64,000 bases of DNA, from NCBI GenBank assembly GCA_918026815.1, contig CAKJVC010000049.1:496001-560000 (forward strand). Reading direction: 5' to 3'. The position numbers were made by a program, and so were the translations under genes. A model generated the notes under the pieces. It was not told the origin of the DNA. It did no database searches and saw nothing but the letters and a program-made list of their open reading frames with translations. Shown piece by piece: positions 48,507 through 60,049 of the stretch. The first letter of the stretch is position 1, and every line of letters starts with the position of its first letter. The stretch comes from Chalara sp. BL73 (Eukaryota > Ascomycota > Leotiomycetes > Helotiales).

Positions 48507-51500
48507 GAAGGCCATAATAAGGTTTATGATGACAGGCTGAGCCCACACTGTAAGCCTCAAGGCGGATGTAACTGTCACGATCCCTTCTTTCTCGTATGCA
48601 TACCATATGCTGCAACACAGCAAACTCTCCCCACACACTATCATGGCCTATTGGTAGCAAGCCTTCGAAATGTCAAGCCTTGGCTTGCATTTATCTACCG
48701 ACTTTGAGAATTTGTTGTTAGCCACAAGAAACAGGAAACTTTGATCGAAGAAGGATGCAAGCCTGCCGGCTCCGCTGATGCGCTCCTCATTTCTCTTGGG
48801 CTACGGGCGTGCATTCCTCCGAGGTAACTGTCACTACGGACCTAATCGACGATAGCTCTGTCATCATTTACTTCGAGAAATGTTCAGAAGATTCACCATT
48901 CCAGCAATACCTGACACTTACAGGGGTCATTGGATGGGACTTTCACGTCCGAGATCCCTCGTCCCCCACAGACGCCATTTGATCCTGAGCCAGATTATCA
49001 TCAATAGACTAATTCCCGCTGCTGCGGCGTGAAATGACCAGATAACAACACTTGGCAGCTTATGAGAATTTTATATATGGTTGTTAAGAGAGATGCCTGA
49101 CGGGCAGGTAACGGGCAAAAAAGAAAAGCGGGATTCTCCATGGTTGGCGCTGTACCCCCACGCGCCATCGTCATTCTACCAGACGTTGAAGCGGAGAACC
49201 CTGTAGGGGAATAAAATATGCCCCCTAGAACGGCATGAAATAAATGGTTCCTTGTGCAGCCGACTGTAGCCGACGATATCATATGTGATTTGGGATCTTC
49301 TATTGTGATATATGTGAGGCATGGAAATGTGAGAGTCCTAATAACTCAATACCCGATGCTTCTCGCTTATGGTTCATGCATGCAGGATAAAAATGGTGTG
49401 ACGAAGGAGGATGTTTTGCATGATGAGGCTAAAGTAGCGCTAAAGCTTGTCGGACTCTGATGTGTTTTCGAAATATGCGCAACAGACGGGGAGTAGATGA
49501 GATGGCTGCCTCATTTTCCCCACACCTATTTTTTGTCCGTTGCCTACAGCATTGTCTAGTTAGCGTTTTGCTGAAGCGAATCCTATTTCCTGCGAGTCAG
49601 GAACCTGCACGTTATTGGATGAACTGAACCCCTAGGAGCTAGATTATAAACAGCTTGGTAGAACTGCGGGTGGTTTAGGGGTACGCATAATCTCTAGTCA
49701 GAGGCACTGTGACCGAGTTCTGAAGCGGAAATGGGCTCCAGTTTGTAAAGTGATAGGAATGGCCACTATACGGTGGGTATTTGATCTAGAGGGTAATATG
49801 GAATAGGTCTCATGTGAGCGAGGAGTTTAGGTCTTACTGTACTAGCGAGAATGGCGATACGATGGATTATACCTTGGTGAATGGGGTAATATCCAAGAAG
49901 TGCCGATGAATAGATTATTTGGATTTTTGTTCCGAAGTACGTACACGATGAGAACCATCTGATATATCCACATCACAAGATGACGATGACGAAAATGACG
50001 ATATGGTGATGGTGCAAAAACCAAATCTTTAACGAATCCCATCACAATGCATACTATTATGTGGGATCTCATGCTAGGACCAATACTTTCCCGAGTCCTT
50101 CTTGGAGCTTCGTGGCATCGGATAGTAGTTGCAGGTATATCCCTATCACAACGATTAATTGTTTGGCCTTCTACGCACACATCCCACTCTCTGACTAGGG
50201 GATGAGGATACCCAACTCGCATACAACGTGGAACCTCTAACCACCATACTCCACTTTACGATCTGGCCGTCAAGATCAATCTCATCCGTAAAGCAGCCAA
50301 CAGACTGGTTAGATGAGGGGGGCATTTGTACCGTACTCATCTCATATGTTCAGAATGCGCTTTGGTGGCGAGTCCTCCTATTACGGGCAGGCCCGCAACT
50401 TTAAAAGATTTTGATTTTTTTTAGGCAAAGCCACCCATTAAAGACTTTTAGTTTAATAGCATTGCTTCCCCCCCCCCCTCTCGCTCCTTTTTTGTTGAGT
50501 CATCTCCTGTTTCGTCAACATCAACACCAAGATCAAACATATATACGCACATGCATACCCCATCACTACATCATTAACTTTTATTTCCACTTTAGGTAAG
50601 CCTATCCAACGATCTTTGTGTCTATTTCTAGTTCCTGTCATGTCATGCTGGGACAAGGCAAGGCACCGCGGCTGATTACCCCGCTATCAAAAGCAACAAC
50701 ATACAAAGAGCCTTTTTTTTTTTTTTCCCTTGCAAAAAAAAGTCTCAATTCCTGGGTAACCCCCACATTCTGGTGGCGCCCACAGCGAATGCACGACGCA
50801 CAGCATCCGGCAAGGCGTGATGTCTTTGAACGGGCTGTAGACCCTGAAAGATCCTCTCAGTCGTCTCTCCACTTTCTCTACTTTGTGCATCGTGAAGAGC
50901 GTGGAGGCACCGCCAAAACCCAGATATGCGCAGGTTTAAGTACTCAGCTAACCCCTCACCCACGCTCTCCTCTCTCATCATCGACAAGAATCTTCACCCA
51001 CGCCGCCGCCCACGCAAGGACGAGAAAGCTGACCCGAGACAACAACAACGAATCTTGTTCTCTATCGGGCGTGGGGAGTCTTGTTAAGGAGGGGACGAGT
51101 TTGACTATTGGATCAGCTGGATCCAGCTTGCCTATCGCACTCTCATTCTCACCTCACCTACCCTCGCTGCTTCTGCCTCATCTCTCACTTGCCCGTTTGA
51201 AGTTACGATACTTGACCATTCACTGTCGCTGATCTCAGTTCTCTCGCAGGTCCGAATTGCTTGAATGGGAAAGACGCCATTGCAAAGACTTCCCACATAG
51301 GTCGTTCTGACCTGCCAGCTAGTCGCATCTCAGCGAGTCACCAGCCTGCTTCAGCTTGCCTTGACAGAAAGTGCTCTCGGCTGGGTTCCATCGCTACCGG
51401 ATCTGGCACGGGTGGCTGCAAGGGACTGGTCTGAAAGGAGGTCAGGCTGCATATAATCCTGGTCATTGCTATTGCCGCCGTGCCGATTGAGAACGTAGAA

Positions 51501-51511
51501 TAGTTCCCACT
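48507..51511. other. 3-kb intergenic stretch, likely long leader/promoter
   Basis: No supportable gene over 3 kb. The right part (about 50440-51480) is pyrimidine-rich and carries a C11 run (50468-50478) and a T14 run (about 50713-50726). That is typical of long 5' leaders of regulated fungal genes. A 204-codon frame at 50618-51232 has leader-like low-complexity composition and no domain. Confidence 0.45.
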
Positions 51512-53064
51512 ATGAATGCTCGGATTTCCTTCATCGTGAGTAATCCTTCTTGCTTCTCTGGTCAGATGAATGTTTGAAGGTGTCTTTTTTGTCAATAATT
51601 TCTTGGCTGTTGTTGCAAGGCTGGGATGTACATGTGCAGGTGGAAACTGTTCTCTTACAATAATGATGGTGATTCAACGGCTCGTACATTGAGAGTTGTC
51701 GTCGTCGATTTTACTGTTGCGCGCTTCGCTTTGATGTCCATAATGGAATCATGGCAGCATTCACAAACCCTCACCAACTTGTTTCTCATTCTGCTGATTG
51801 TACATTTCTCGCCTGTTCAAATACACTCGTGCTTAAAATGAAGCTTTTTGACGGCGATACAACTGTGGAGGAAGTGTTCTTATATACTGACTATGGGACA
51901 CAGGAAGGCGAATTCAGCCTAATCCATATTCCCCTTCCCTTCTACGCGCAACTCCTCCAACCAATCTTGAGAGTCTTATTACCACATGGTGGACCTGCAC
52001 ATCTCGAACTAGAAGGTGTGCTCGAGGGTCTCTCAGAACATAACGAGCATGGCTTCCTCAACATCAGCATCACACCTATTGAATGCTCTGTAGTCTGTCA
52101 CAAATCGTGGGCACAGAACATCTTCGAACCTGCTATTAATCGTCTTCCTAAAGAAATCTCCTCGCAAGTCTCGATTTCGAAAGAAACCTACACCGTCTTC
52201 TCCGTCAGCAGTGCAAGCATGGAAGCGGGACAGAGAGTCATGGACCTTACATCTCCTCTAGCCATGGCCGGGATCCCGATCTTCTTTATCACAACCTACT
52301 ATGAAGACTTCATTCTTGTACCCGCCAGAGACCGTCCGACCGTTGGACAAACACTACTTGCACGTGGTTTCGAGTTTTCCGAGGATGAATCTGCCTACAA
52401 GGCCCCAGCTGTGTCGCACTCCCGAGGCACCAGCACTACATCGTCAGATCCACCATCAACTCCTCCACCTTCCAATGTCGCCGAATTACAGCTCCGGACC
52501 TTTACCCAGCTCAAGAAGCGCAATGTCACTCCTTTCATCGTACAAGATCTACACCTAATCCAAGGTAGTGGTAAGGATGCCCTCTCCAGCTCGGACGATT
52601 ACCGCCCATCTTCCAACGGGTACAACGGACACAACACCCCTAGCAGCTGGCTCGACAAAATCAACCCTAAGTTCTATGTCGGCCTGACCTTTGCGCTTGT
52701 TCAACAACCACGTTTCCTCTCAGTCACGCTCACACAAGACACTGCACCCTCCATAGTGATGGACAAGCAACTGCTCTGGCTCTTCGGGGACTCGATTGCG
52801 GGCGACACTGAAGCAGACCTTGTACCTATTTTCCTCGACCTGGCGCATCTTCCTCTCGAGAGCACGGGCATCGTGTGTGGTGTGGCTGGCAAGTTGGTGG
52901 ATGAGATGAAGGTGCAGGAGCTAGCTGATCAGAGCGCGGCGCATGGTCAAAATATCAACGCCGAGCTGAGTTATTTAAGCACGGCTCGAGCAGGTGCGGT
53001 GATTCTCACTGCCGAGGGGGCGGCGATGGCGCTACAGGCGTTGGAGCCGTTGTTGGAAGGATGA
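51512..53064 (+). CDS. CASTOR/GATS-like ACT-domain protein
   Basis: Two exons: a micro-exon 51512-51535 (MNARISFI) ending at a perfect GTGAGT, and 51904-53064, giving 394 residues. The ATG at 51751 opens a longer frame, but it lies inside the intron: the spliced start MNARISFI-EGEFSLIHIPL makes a clean ACT-like beginning. Domain order: first ACT-like unit (FLNISITPIECSVVC), then an ACT unit with SPLAMAGIPIFFITTYYEDFILVP at about residues 160-190. A Ser/Pro-rich linker is followed by a second copy (FLSVTLTQDTAPSIVMDK... ESTGIVCGVAGKLVDE). The AGIPIF/YISTY-DFILV core is the arginine-binding ACT pair of human CASTOR1/2, which inhibits GATOR2 and so controls mTORC1 on arginine. That the fungal protein also senses an amino acid is inference. 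Confidence 0.8.
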
Positions 53065-54569
53065 TGCTGAGATGGATGGAGGTTTTTGCAGGCGGTGTGT
53101 TTATGGGACTGGACATTTGAGCTGGGGGCTTGTCTCTTCTGTGTGGATATTTGTAAAAGAAAAACGGGTGCATTGAATGGCTTGCATTCACCAAAATCTG
53201 GAGCATTTGGTTTCCTACTGCATGGATCTGGGGCCTTGGGAAAATAGCATGCGATGGAGTTTTGATATCCAAGGCACGTGTTTGTATTATATGCATTGGG
53301 AGGTCATGATAGATGGCCATCAATCAGTTGAATGGATCGAGCATATTTCAAGATGTCGCTCCCATTATGCCTGCTTTCCCATCAAATGCAACCTCGCTTG
53401 AGCCACTTCATTCTATAAGACGATATTGAGGATTAGGGAAGTGAGACCTCATCAAGCCGTTAGCCGTAGTGTACAAGAACAGGGGCGGGAGGGAGATGGA
53501 TGGTAGGGGGTGGCCGAGCCCAAGTGCTGGGGGAGATTGGTGTACGTGGTAAGTGTCCATGCAGATTTGATGGGATCGTATCTCATTCTCGCCGCTTCAT
53601 AGTACCGAATATCAAAATTACATTCTCCTGCCTCTTCCAAGCACAAGCATTATTACCCGCAATCTGGATTCGGGGGAAAGTTGAGGCAATACGGGTGGGC
53701 ATAGGGTCCAACGGCGTATCCATGGATGATGAGCCGGGATGATAAAAAAAGTGCGGGGGAGGGGGAGATGGCAAACTGCAAAATCCCATGCGGCTTGCCA
53801 AGACCGACGTAATTGATTTTTGTTTTTGAACTTTTTTTTTTTTTTGGGAGCGGGGCAGGATGGAGCTGGTAGAAAGAAAGATGGATGAGGATATTTGATT
53901 AAAATGCCGGATTCTATTTCTATCAAGACGAAAAAAAGGTGGCGATTAAGAGCTGGTAGAGATAGATGTTGTTGTTGTTGTACCAGCTTGAACTTAAAAA
54001 CTACAGCACCCCTCTTTCGTACTACAGGCCTGATCGAGATTTGGTGACGACACCCACATTCAAGTGAGTAATACTTTCCCAGCCCCCTCTTTCCTTTCTC
54101 CTCCCTTTCACCAGCCTCAGGCGATGCAATCACTTTTTTTCGTATGATGAATGAATTGACGCAACCTGGTCATCCAATCATCCCATCATCCAATCATCTA
54201 CTCCCTTTCCCGGTGTGTGTTACCTTCACAATGTGTTACGAGAAGAAAAAAAAAGACGAGACTCGGGCCAAGGAAACCTGCAAGGAAACCCCGCTGGAGC
54301 TCTCCCTTGCTTGCATCCTCTCCTGCGGAATGACGAGTACTGCTTCTAGGTAACCATCTTTCATTCAATCCTCCCACCCCACAACTGGATTGCACAAACT
54401 AGAAATACATTTCCTTCAAAGCTACCTCGTTCCTCGTTCCTCTGCCTGCTCGCACAAAACATTCCGCCTCCATAATAGCAGCAACAGCAACCGCCTCTCC
54501 GTATAGAAAACAGCTCGACCCACAGATAGAGACACAACGCAAACCTATCATATATCTCGAATCGACAAG
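53065..54569. other. Rhodopsin promoter region
   Basis: 1.5 kb without a supportable gene. It holds short A/T homopolymers and a pyrimidine-rich leader on the plus strand close to 54570. A 171-codon minus frame at 53618-54133 is low-complexity and unsupported. Confidence 0.45.
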
Positions 54570-55595
54570 ATGCTTGATTCAAACCAATTTGCCGACGTGT
54601 TCAAGACCACGTCCTTGCCAGGAGGAGGTATTCCCATCGGCACTCCAACACACGCTCCCTCCATTCCAACCATCGTCCCCGATGTGCCAATATACGAGGG
54701 TGTGCACAGCACCGGACAAAAGACATTATGGGTGAGATGAACCCCGATGCTTCTTCAGAAGTCTGCTAACACACACCGAGGTTGTCTTCGTTGTGCAATT
54801 CCTTTCCACCCTCGTTCTTGCATACCTGGCATACCGAACCCCAGTGGTAGGTCGTCTCTACATCTGGGCAGCGAGTAGCTTTAGCTTACCATCATCCAGC
54901 AAAAACGCCTCTTCCACATTATCACCACCTTTATAACTGCTTTCGCAACTCTCTCCTACTTCGCCATGGCTACCGGAGAAGGCTCATCCTGGGCACACCA
55001 CATCGTCCGTGAATCACACAAGCACCACATCCCAGACACAGTTGACCACATCTACCGACAGGTCTTCTTCGCTCGCTACATTGACTGGTCGATCACCACT
55101 CCCCTGCTCTTGCTCGATCTCTCCTTCTTGGCTGGTCTAAATGGAGCTAACATTCTCGTCACCGTCGTCGCTGACCTAATCATGATTCTCACCGGTTTCT
55201 TTGCGGCGTTCTCTCATGGTGGTGCTAAATGGGCATGGTACGCCATGGCATGCGCCGCCTACCTAGTCGTGATCTTCCAGCTCGCTATCCCAGGTCGTCG
55301 TGCTGTCAAGGCGAAGGGAGACGCTGCAACTGGCAAGCTCTTTGTGGCGATCGGAGGCTTTACCCTGGTTCTCTGGACTTTGTATCCTATCGTTTGGGGT
55401 ATCGCTGATGGAGCGAGGAAATGGAGCGTGGATACCGAGATTATTGCGTATGCTGTTTTAGATATCCTTGCCAAGCCGGTCTTTGGTTTCTGGTTGCTCT
55501 TTGCGCATGGTAAGAAAATCCAAAGCATCGATGGTTTCTGGAGTCACGGTCTCGCGGCGGAAGGTCAAGTTCGTCTTGAAGATGACGAGGTATAA
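54570..55595 (+). CDS. Microbial (type I) rhodopsin, proton-pump type
   Basis: Three exons, 54570-54731, 54781-54846 and 54900-55595, give 307 residues (donors GTGAGA and GTAGGT, phase kept). Seven membrane helices. The retinal lysine is in VLDILAK (about Lys268), preceded by the Asp of the counter-ion pair (about Asp264). Helix C reads RYIDWSITTPLLLLDL: Arg135, proton-acceptor Asp138 and proton-donor Asp149 match bacteriorhodopsin Arg82/Asp85/Asp96. Having an Asp donor places it with Leptosphaeria rhodopsin and CarO, which pump protons outward in light, rather than with slow NOP-1, which carries Glu at the donor site. It needs retinal made by carotenoid genes, which are not in this window. 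Expected in the plasma membrane. Confidence 0.95.
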
Positions 55596-56615
55596 GTACC
55601 TACATCGCCGCTGAGTGGAATGGATAGGAGCTGGAGAGGACCAAAGGGGCAGATTGTATGACTGATAGATCAGATGATAAGATTATGAGATATGGATCAG
55701 GAACACGGATTGTATGTGCGGTACGGATTAGCTATTTTATCAAAGGGTTTACTTTTCATCATGGAAAAAGCGTGCATTGTCGTATGTATGTTAACGTAGT
55801 TGAATAATAATGCAACAAATTGCAAAAAAATCCCAGCCCTCAAAATATGTGAGCATCCGTTGGGGTATGCGGTCTGTCATGGTAACATGCAAATGTCGCA
55901 CGTAGTCTTACAAACATATATTGATACACAAAGTCGATTGGAACACGACCACAGGAACCAGCAATCTTAAGCCCCGTCTCACTGCTCGGCACGTGCCGGC
56001 GCGAGAAAACCGTGAGCCCGCAAGCGGCGCGGAGGCGGAGGGTCGCGCCTGCCGGTTTCTGAGCTGTTCTTTTTTTATTAGTTTTTTTTTTATGGCTTGG
56101 TGAAGGAGGGGGGGGGGGGGGTTCGTTCTACGCCCGGGATGGATGAGCGGAGGCGGCGCGCAGAGGACGAAATGGGTGCTTTCGCCGTTTCTCGGCGTGG
56201 AAATTTAGCCCATCCTGCCTCTTTCGCTGGGGAAATGATAGACCGCGGATGTTTCTGGCCGTTTCCTGCACGAAGGAGTGGCAAGATAGGGTTAGGGAAT
56301 TTAGGATTGGATATATTTGTCTTGTGTAAGTTGAGTCGAGCTACATATCTTCTTCATGTGATAAGAGAGGAAATATGGATACATTCTCTTGAATACGCTT
56401 TGCACCATCTATGAATGACTACGTGCATGTGTCGTAAAAACCACATCGCAGGAAACCCGACGGAATTTCACCCTGTGACCTGTAGTTAACACCGGATATA
56501 ACAAATGCCCCTTCAATGCCCCGATTCCGTAGTCTTCTCCAAACTAAGTAAACGCCACATTTGCTAATGCATAGAAAATCAGTCTGCTTTAATGCTTCTG
56601 TGTAGAATTCCATCG
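55596..56615. other. Intergenic between convergent rhodopsin and Gid7-like genes
   Basis: No gene seen. The stretch contains a pure G14 run at 56108-56121, with GC-rich sequence around it (about 55980-56160). Confidence 0.5.
56108..56121. repeat. G14 homopolymer
   Basis: Fourteen G in a row on the plus strand inside intergenic sequence 3' of the rhodopsin and Gid7-like genes. The length is prone to sequencing error. Confidence 0.85.
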
Positions 56616-59237
56616 TCACCATCCGCCTATCGAAGGCCCGGGTTCTAGACGTGGATCGTTGGTTGTCCATCTGTGATTGTTAGTGGTATGAGCAGGTCTA
56701 TGAGGTAAGAACTTACATTCGGACCATGTTGTCATCCCCTGCAGAAGCAAACATTTGGGGATGTTTTGGGTTCCAGGAAACAGAATTGCAGTTCGTCTTC
56801 GGATGACCATCGATCCCTTCAACTAACTGTCCATTCTCCTTATGCCAGATGAAAATGTGCCCAGCTATGAAGCCGTTAATACGAGGGACTCCCTTCGGCA
56901 TGAATAAGCTACTTACATTCGCTACCTGTAACCACAAAGCTTTCATTTGCCCCGCCGAGGCTTGCCTGTATGATGACTCGTGACTCCTTTTTTGTATTAG
57001 ACTTGAACTTTCGAATTGTTTCTCTGGTGTCCAAGTCTATTAAGCGAGCCTCGCCATCCAGCGTATTGACAAGCAGATGCCGCGAGTTCTGTGTTATGCA
57101 TACGGATCCCATCTTAGCCTCAATATCCAGCGTGTATTCTAGATCACGAGTAACATAGTTATATACATAGATTGTATGTTCGTTGTTCATGGCTACCAGG
57201 CGATTGCCGTCTGGGGATATTGCTAGGTCTTGCACTCGATGATTCGCATGCCAGTCATACAGCAGCTTCCCTCTTGTGTTCCATTGGCTGATGCCGAAGT
57301 GCTTGTCTAAATGTCCTGTCACGAATGAGAGACCATTCGGGGCCCATACACAGCTGCTGACGGGCTCGGAAAATGCAGTTAGCGTGGATTTTAGTTCTCC
57401 AGTCTGTGACATATTAGCATTGTCTACCTAGCTTCGTATGGATGTCTTACCTTGGCATCCCATAACCGCGCTCGCTTGTCCTGGGAGCATGTAACAATCA
57501 TCGAATCATCTGGACTCCAGGCAAGAGAGCAAATCCCCGAATCATGATCTGCCAATGACTGTAAAACTTGAAATGACCCAACTTCATATATAATGGCAGC
57601 ACCATCTTCACCACAGCTTGCTAACTTCTTGCCATCATTTGAGAATTTCACGTGCCAGACTTCCCCGTCGTGCTTTTGAAGCTCGATAAAATTATTCACT
57701 GGAAAGTCGCCACGATCGCAATAGTGATCCTGATATAATGATGGTGACGCTGCTGTATTGTGATAGAGACAGTTTGTTATCTGGCTTTGCTTGACTTGAT
57801 CTAGAAGAATGGCTAGTCGATGCTCAGGTAGCATGACCGAGGGAGAAATGCATTCTACAATGATGTTAGCTCTATCTCAATTTTCAGCATAGGTGGGTGC
57901 GAACTTGAAAGTTCCGAAAGAAGTTGGTGTCGTGAATTCCCATCTGCCCCGTCCCATTCTGCTCTATTCATCAGGTCATGATTATTGTCGCACATCAACA
58001 AACTATTCTATTATTAGCCACGAGAACCATTTCCGGGTCACTTGATGCTAACCTAGAGAGAAAATGCAGTTTCTCGGTATCTTGGTATAATGGCGTCAGC
58101 TCTGACCGGATCACCATCAATGCCCTGCCGGTGTCTTGTTTCTCCAAAAGTTCTAGGAACTTTTGTTGCCGTATCCAGAACCGCATCACATTTTTGTCGA
58201 TGCCTTCTTGCAAGGCTAGGCCATTCCCATTTATGCTGACGCCGCCTTCCTCTGTCGATCTGCCAAATAACAGATCCTCTGCTTCGGCCCATTCACCCTC
58301 CAATATAGAATTACGGAAAGCTGCAACAGCGGGGCTTTCTAGGTCATAACCACTTTCCTGGCTCAGGCTCGTGGCGGCGCTTCTATATCCCAAATCCGTC
58401 AACGATTGGATGAGTATTCTTGTTATCTCTTCTCGATCATGCCCAAAATATGTCGGCTTTGATCCACCAGGAGAGCTCGAATGTCCATTTGTATTACTTG
58501 ATCCGTTCGTGAATGGAGATTTCCGTGCTCCATTTGCAGCATTCGAAACGGCGGCTTTGTGCAGGGCGGACGCCCTCGACCCATTTGATAACGCCTTTGA
58601 CGTTCCATTCGAGCTGCTTGATTCTCCGTCTAGTCTCATAGTCGAGCTTTCACGCCGGCGCTTTCGACGGTGCTCGTTCCCTGATGTATGTTCATTCACT
58701 GAGCCCTCCGGGCCCTCGCGGGTCTCCTCTTGCTCCTCTGCTTCTGCAGAGCTAGCTCGACGTCTCCGACCAAGTATTTGATTTGAGAAGGCCCGGAGCA
58801 GCTGCGCTTGCTCCTCTGGTGATGTAATTCTTGGATTTGGCTGTGTTTCTTGTTGTATAGACTCCTGTGTATTATGGCTGGAAGGGTTTGGTGCTGATAT
58901 AGTTGTGCTAGAGTGAAAGGAGGGTTGGGTCGGAATGAATTGGTCGTCGGAGATGGATGGGGTTGCAGAAGATTGGGAGTGACCGTCTGCCAGGACGACA
59001 GTAGCGGGAATGCCGCTGGTAAAAGTATGCTTTCAGCTGAGGGGCCCGTAAAGGTTAATCTTCAAATACTAGTCGTAATTGTCGGGGATGATGTCCTTTG
59101 CTTAGTTATTCTTGGAGATGTCCCCAGGCGCCACTTGTGCTTGTGACGTGGATTTTGCTGGCTGATTTGGGTAGGTTATGTTTCGTGAGCTTAGATATGA
59201 CTACCTGGGGTCTGGAATATGGTTGTTGACTGATCAT
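56616..59237 (-). CDS. GID complex subunit Gid7 / WDR26 homologue
   Basis: Seven exons, 59237-59205, 59029-58053, 58002-57905, 57854-57451, 57403-56917, 56864-56717 and 56670-56616, give 733 residues. All internal joins keep phase; donors are GTTAGC, GTTCGC, GTAAGA and GTAAGT. The first exon (MISQQPYSRPQ) and its acceptor (CTGAAAG) are less certain, because the second exon has no ATG. A disordered N-terminus with RRKRRR precedes LisH-CTLH (YFGHDREEITRILIQSLTDLGY... EGEWAEAEDLLFG). Seven-blade WD40 repeats follow (CSQDKRARLWDAK, GHIFIWHKENGQ, SAGDDNMVRIW). Gid7/WDR26 is the supramolecular scaffold of the GID/CTLH ubiquitin ligase, which degrades gluconeogenic enzymes on glucose return in yeast. 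Confidence 0.88.
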
Positions 59238-60049
59238 GAGCCGTAGACTAGCAGTGAGGAGGTCCGGTGGACGTTGTGGTGCTTGAGCTCGGGCGGGTAC
59301 GGTCCCGTTGGTGTCTTATCGTAATCTACACCTTCACGTGCCTTTCGGTCTCCGTTTTCGACCAACTCAGCTCCTTCCTCAAACCACGTCCTTCAGTCTT
59401 TTCTGACCTTGAGAAGAAGTTCCTGAGGGCCGAATATATTGTACAGAGGAAACTATTTATATTCAGGTATGATATTTGGGTGGAGTAATTTAAGGCATTG
59501 CAACCGCATGTAGGACAATCAGTGATTCATTCGTAGGCTTGTACACCCTACAGTGAATGAGTGGGAGTGATCACCGTGGTGGCTGGGAACTTCTTTTTCA
59601 GTGAGGAAAAGTCTTGAAAGAAATATATTCTGATATTGCAGTGAGAGATTTGTTGGCAATACAGAAAGAATATCGAAAGCTTTTCTACCTAGTAGAATAC
59701 AACAGTATTTGTGTAATGATTTTGGTACCTGGCGATACTGGCACGTAGGCTGCTAGGCAGCTACAAGCAGCAAGATCTTCAACATTATATTATAGCGATA
59801 CGGCTATTTGGAGAAAATCGATGCTATACGATGCCAGATCATTTTCATATCTATATCTTGTGTTGCGTGAATGAATCGAATATTAGTGAGGTCGCTGCCA
59901 CTCAGGTAGGTGGTGGATATGCTTACGTAATTGCCTCGTCTTGTTACAGCTGCTCTGGAGCTGTAGCTATTGAAGCTCTTAATCCAAACCCTCTTCCTTC
60001 CCCGTAACGCAACTCTTCATATCAGCACATTGTCAATTCCACAATCGCC
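59238..60049. promoter_or_regulatory. Divergent promoter: Gid7-like and V-ATPase A genes
   Basis: 812 bp between the predicted start codons of two genes read away from each other. No gene seen inside. Confidence 0.5.

Noticed and set aside
47746..48540. 264-codon frame overlapping the CID-protein C-terminus
   Set aside because: A different frame of the same RS/Pro-rich repeats; composition only.
50618..51232. 204-codon plus-strand frame in the 3-kb gap
   Set aside because: Leader-like low complexity; contains the T14 run; no domain.
51751..51903. ATG-started extension of the CASTOR-like frame
   Set aside because: Fits inside an intron bounded by GTGAGT and ACACAG; the micro-exon start gives the better protein.
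53618..54133. 171-codon minus-strand frame upstream of the rhodopsin gene
   Set aside because: Low complexity (K/F/S runs) and no domain; lies in promoter-like sequence.
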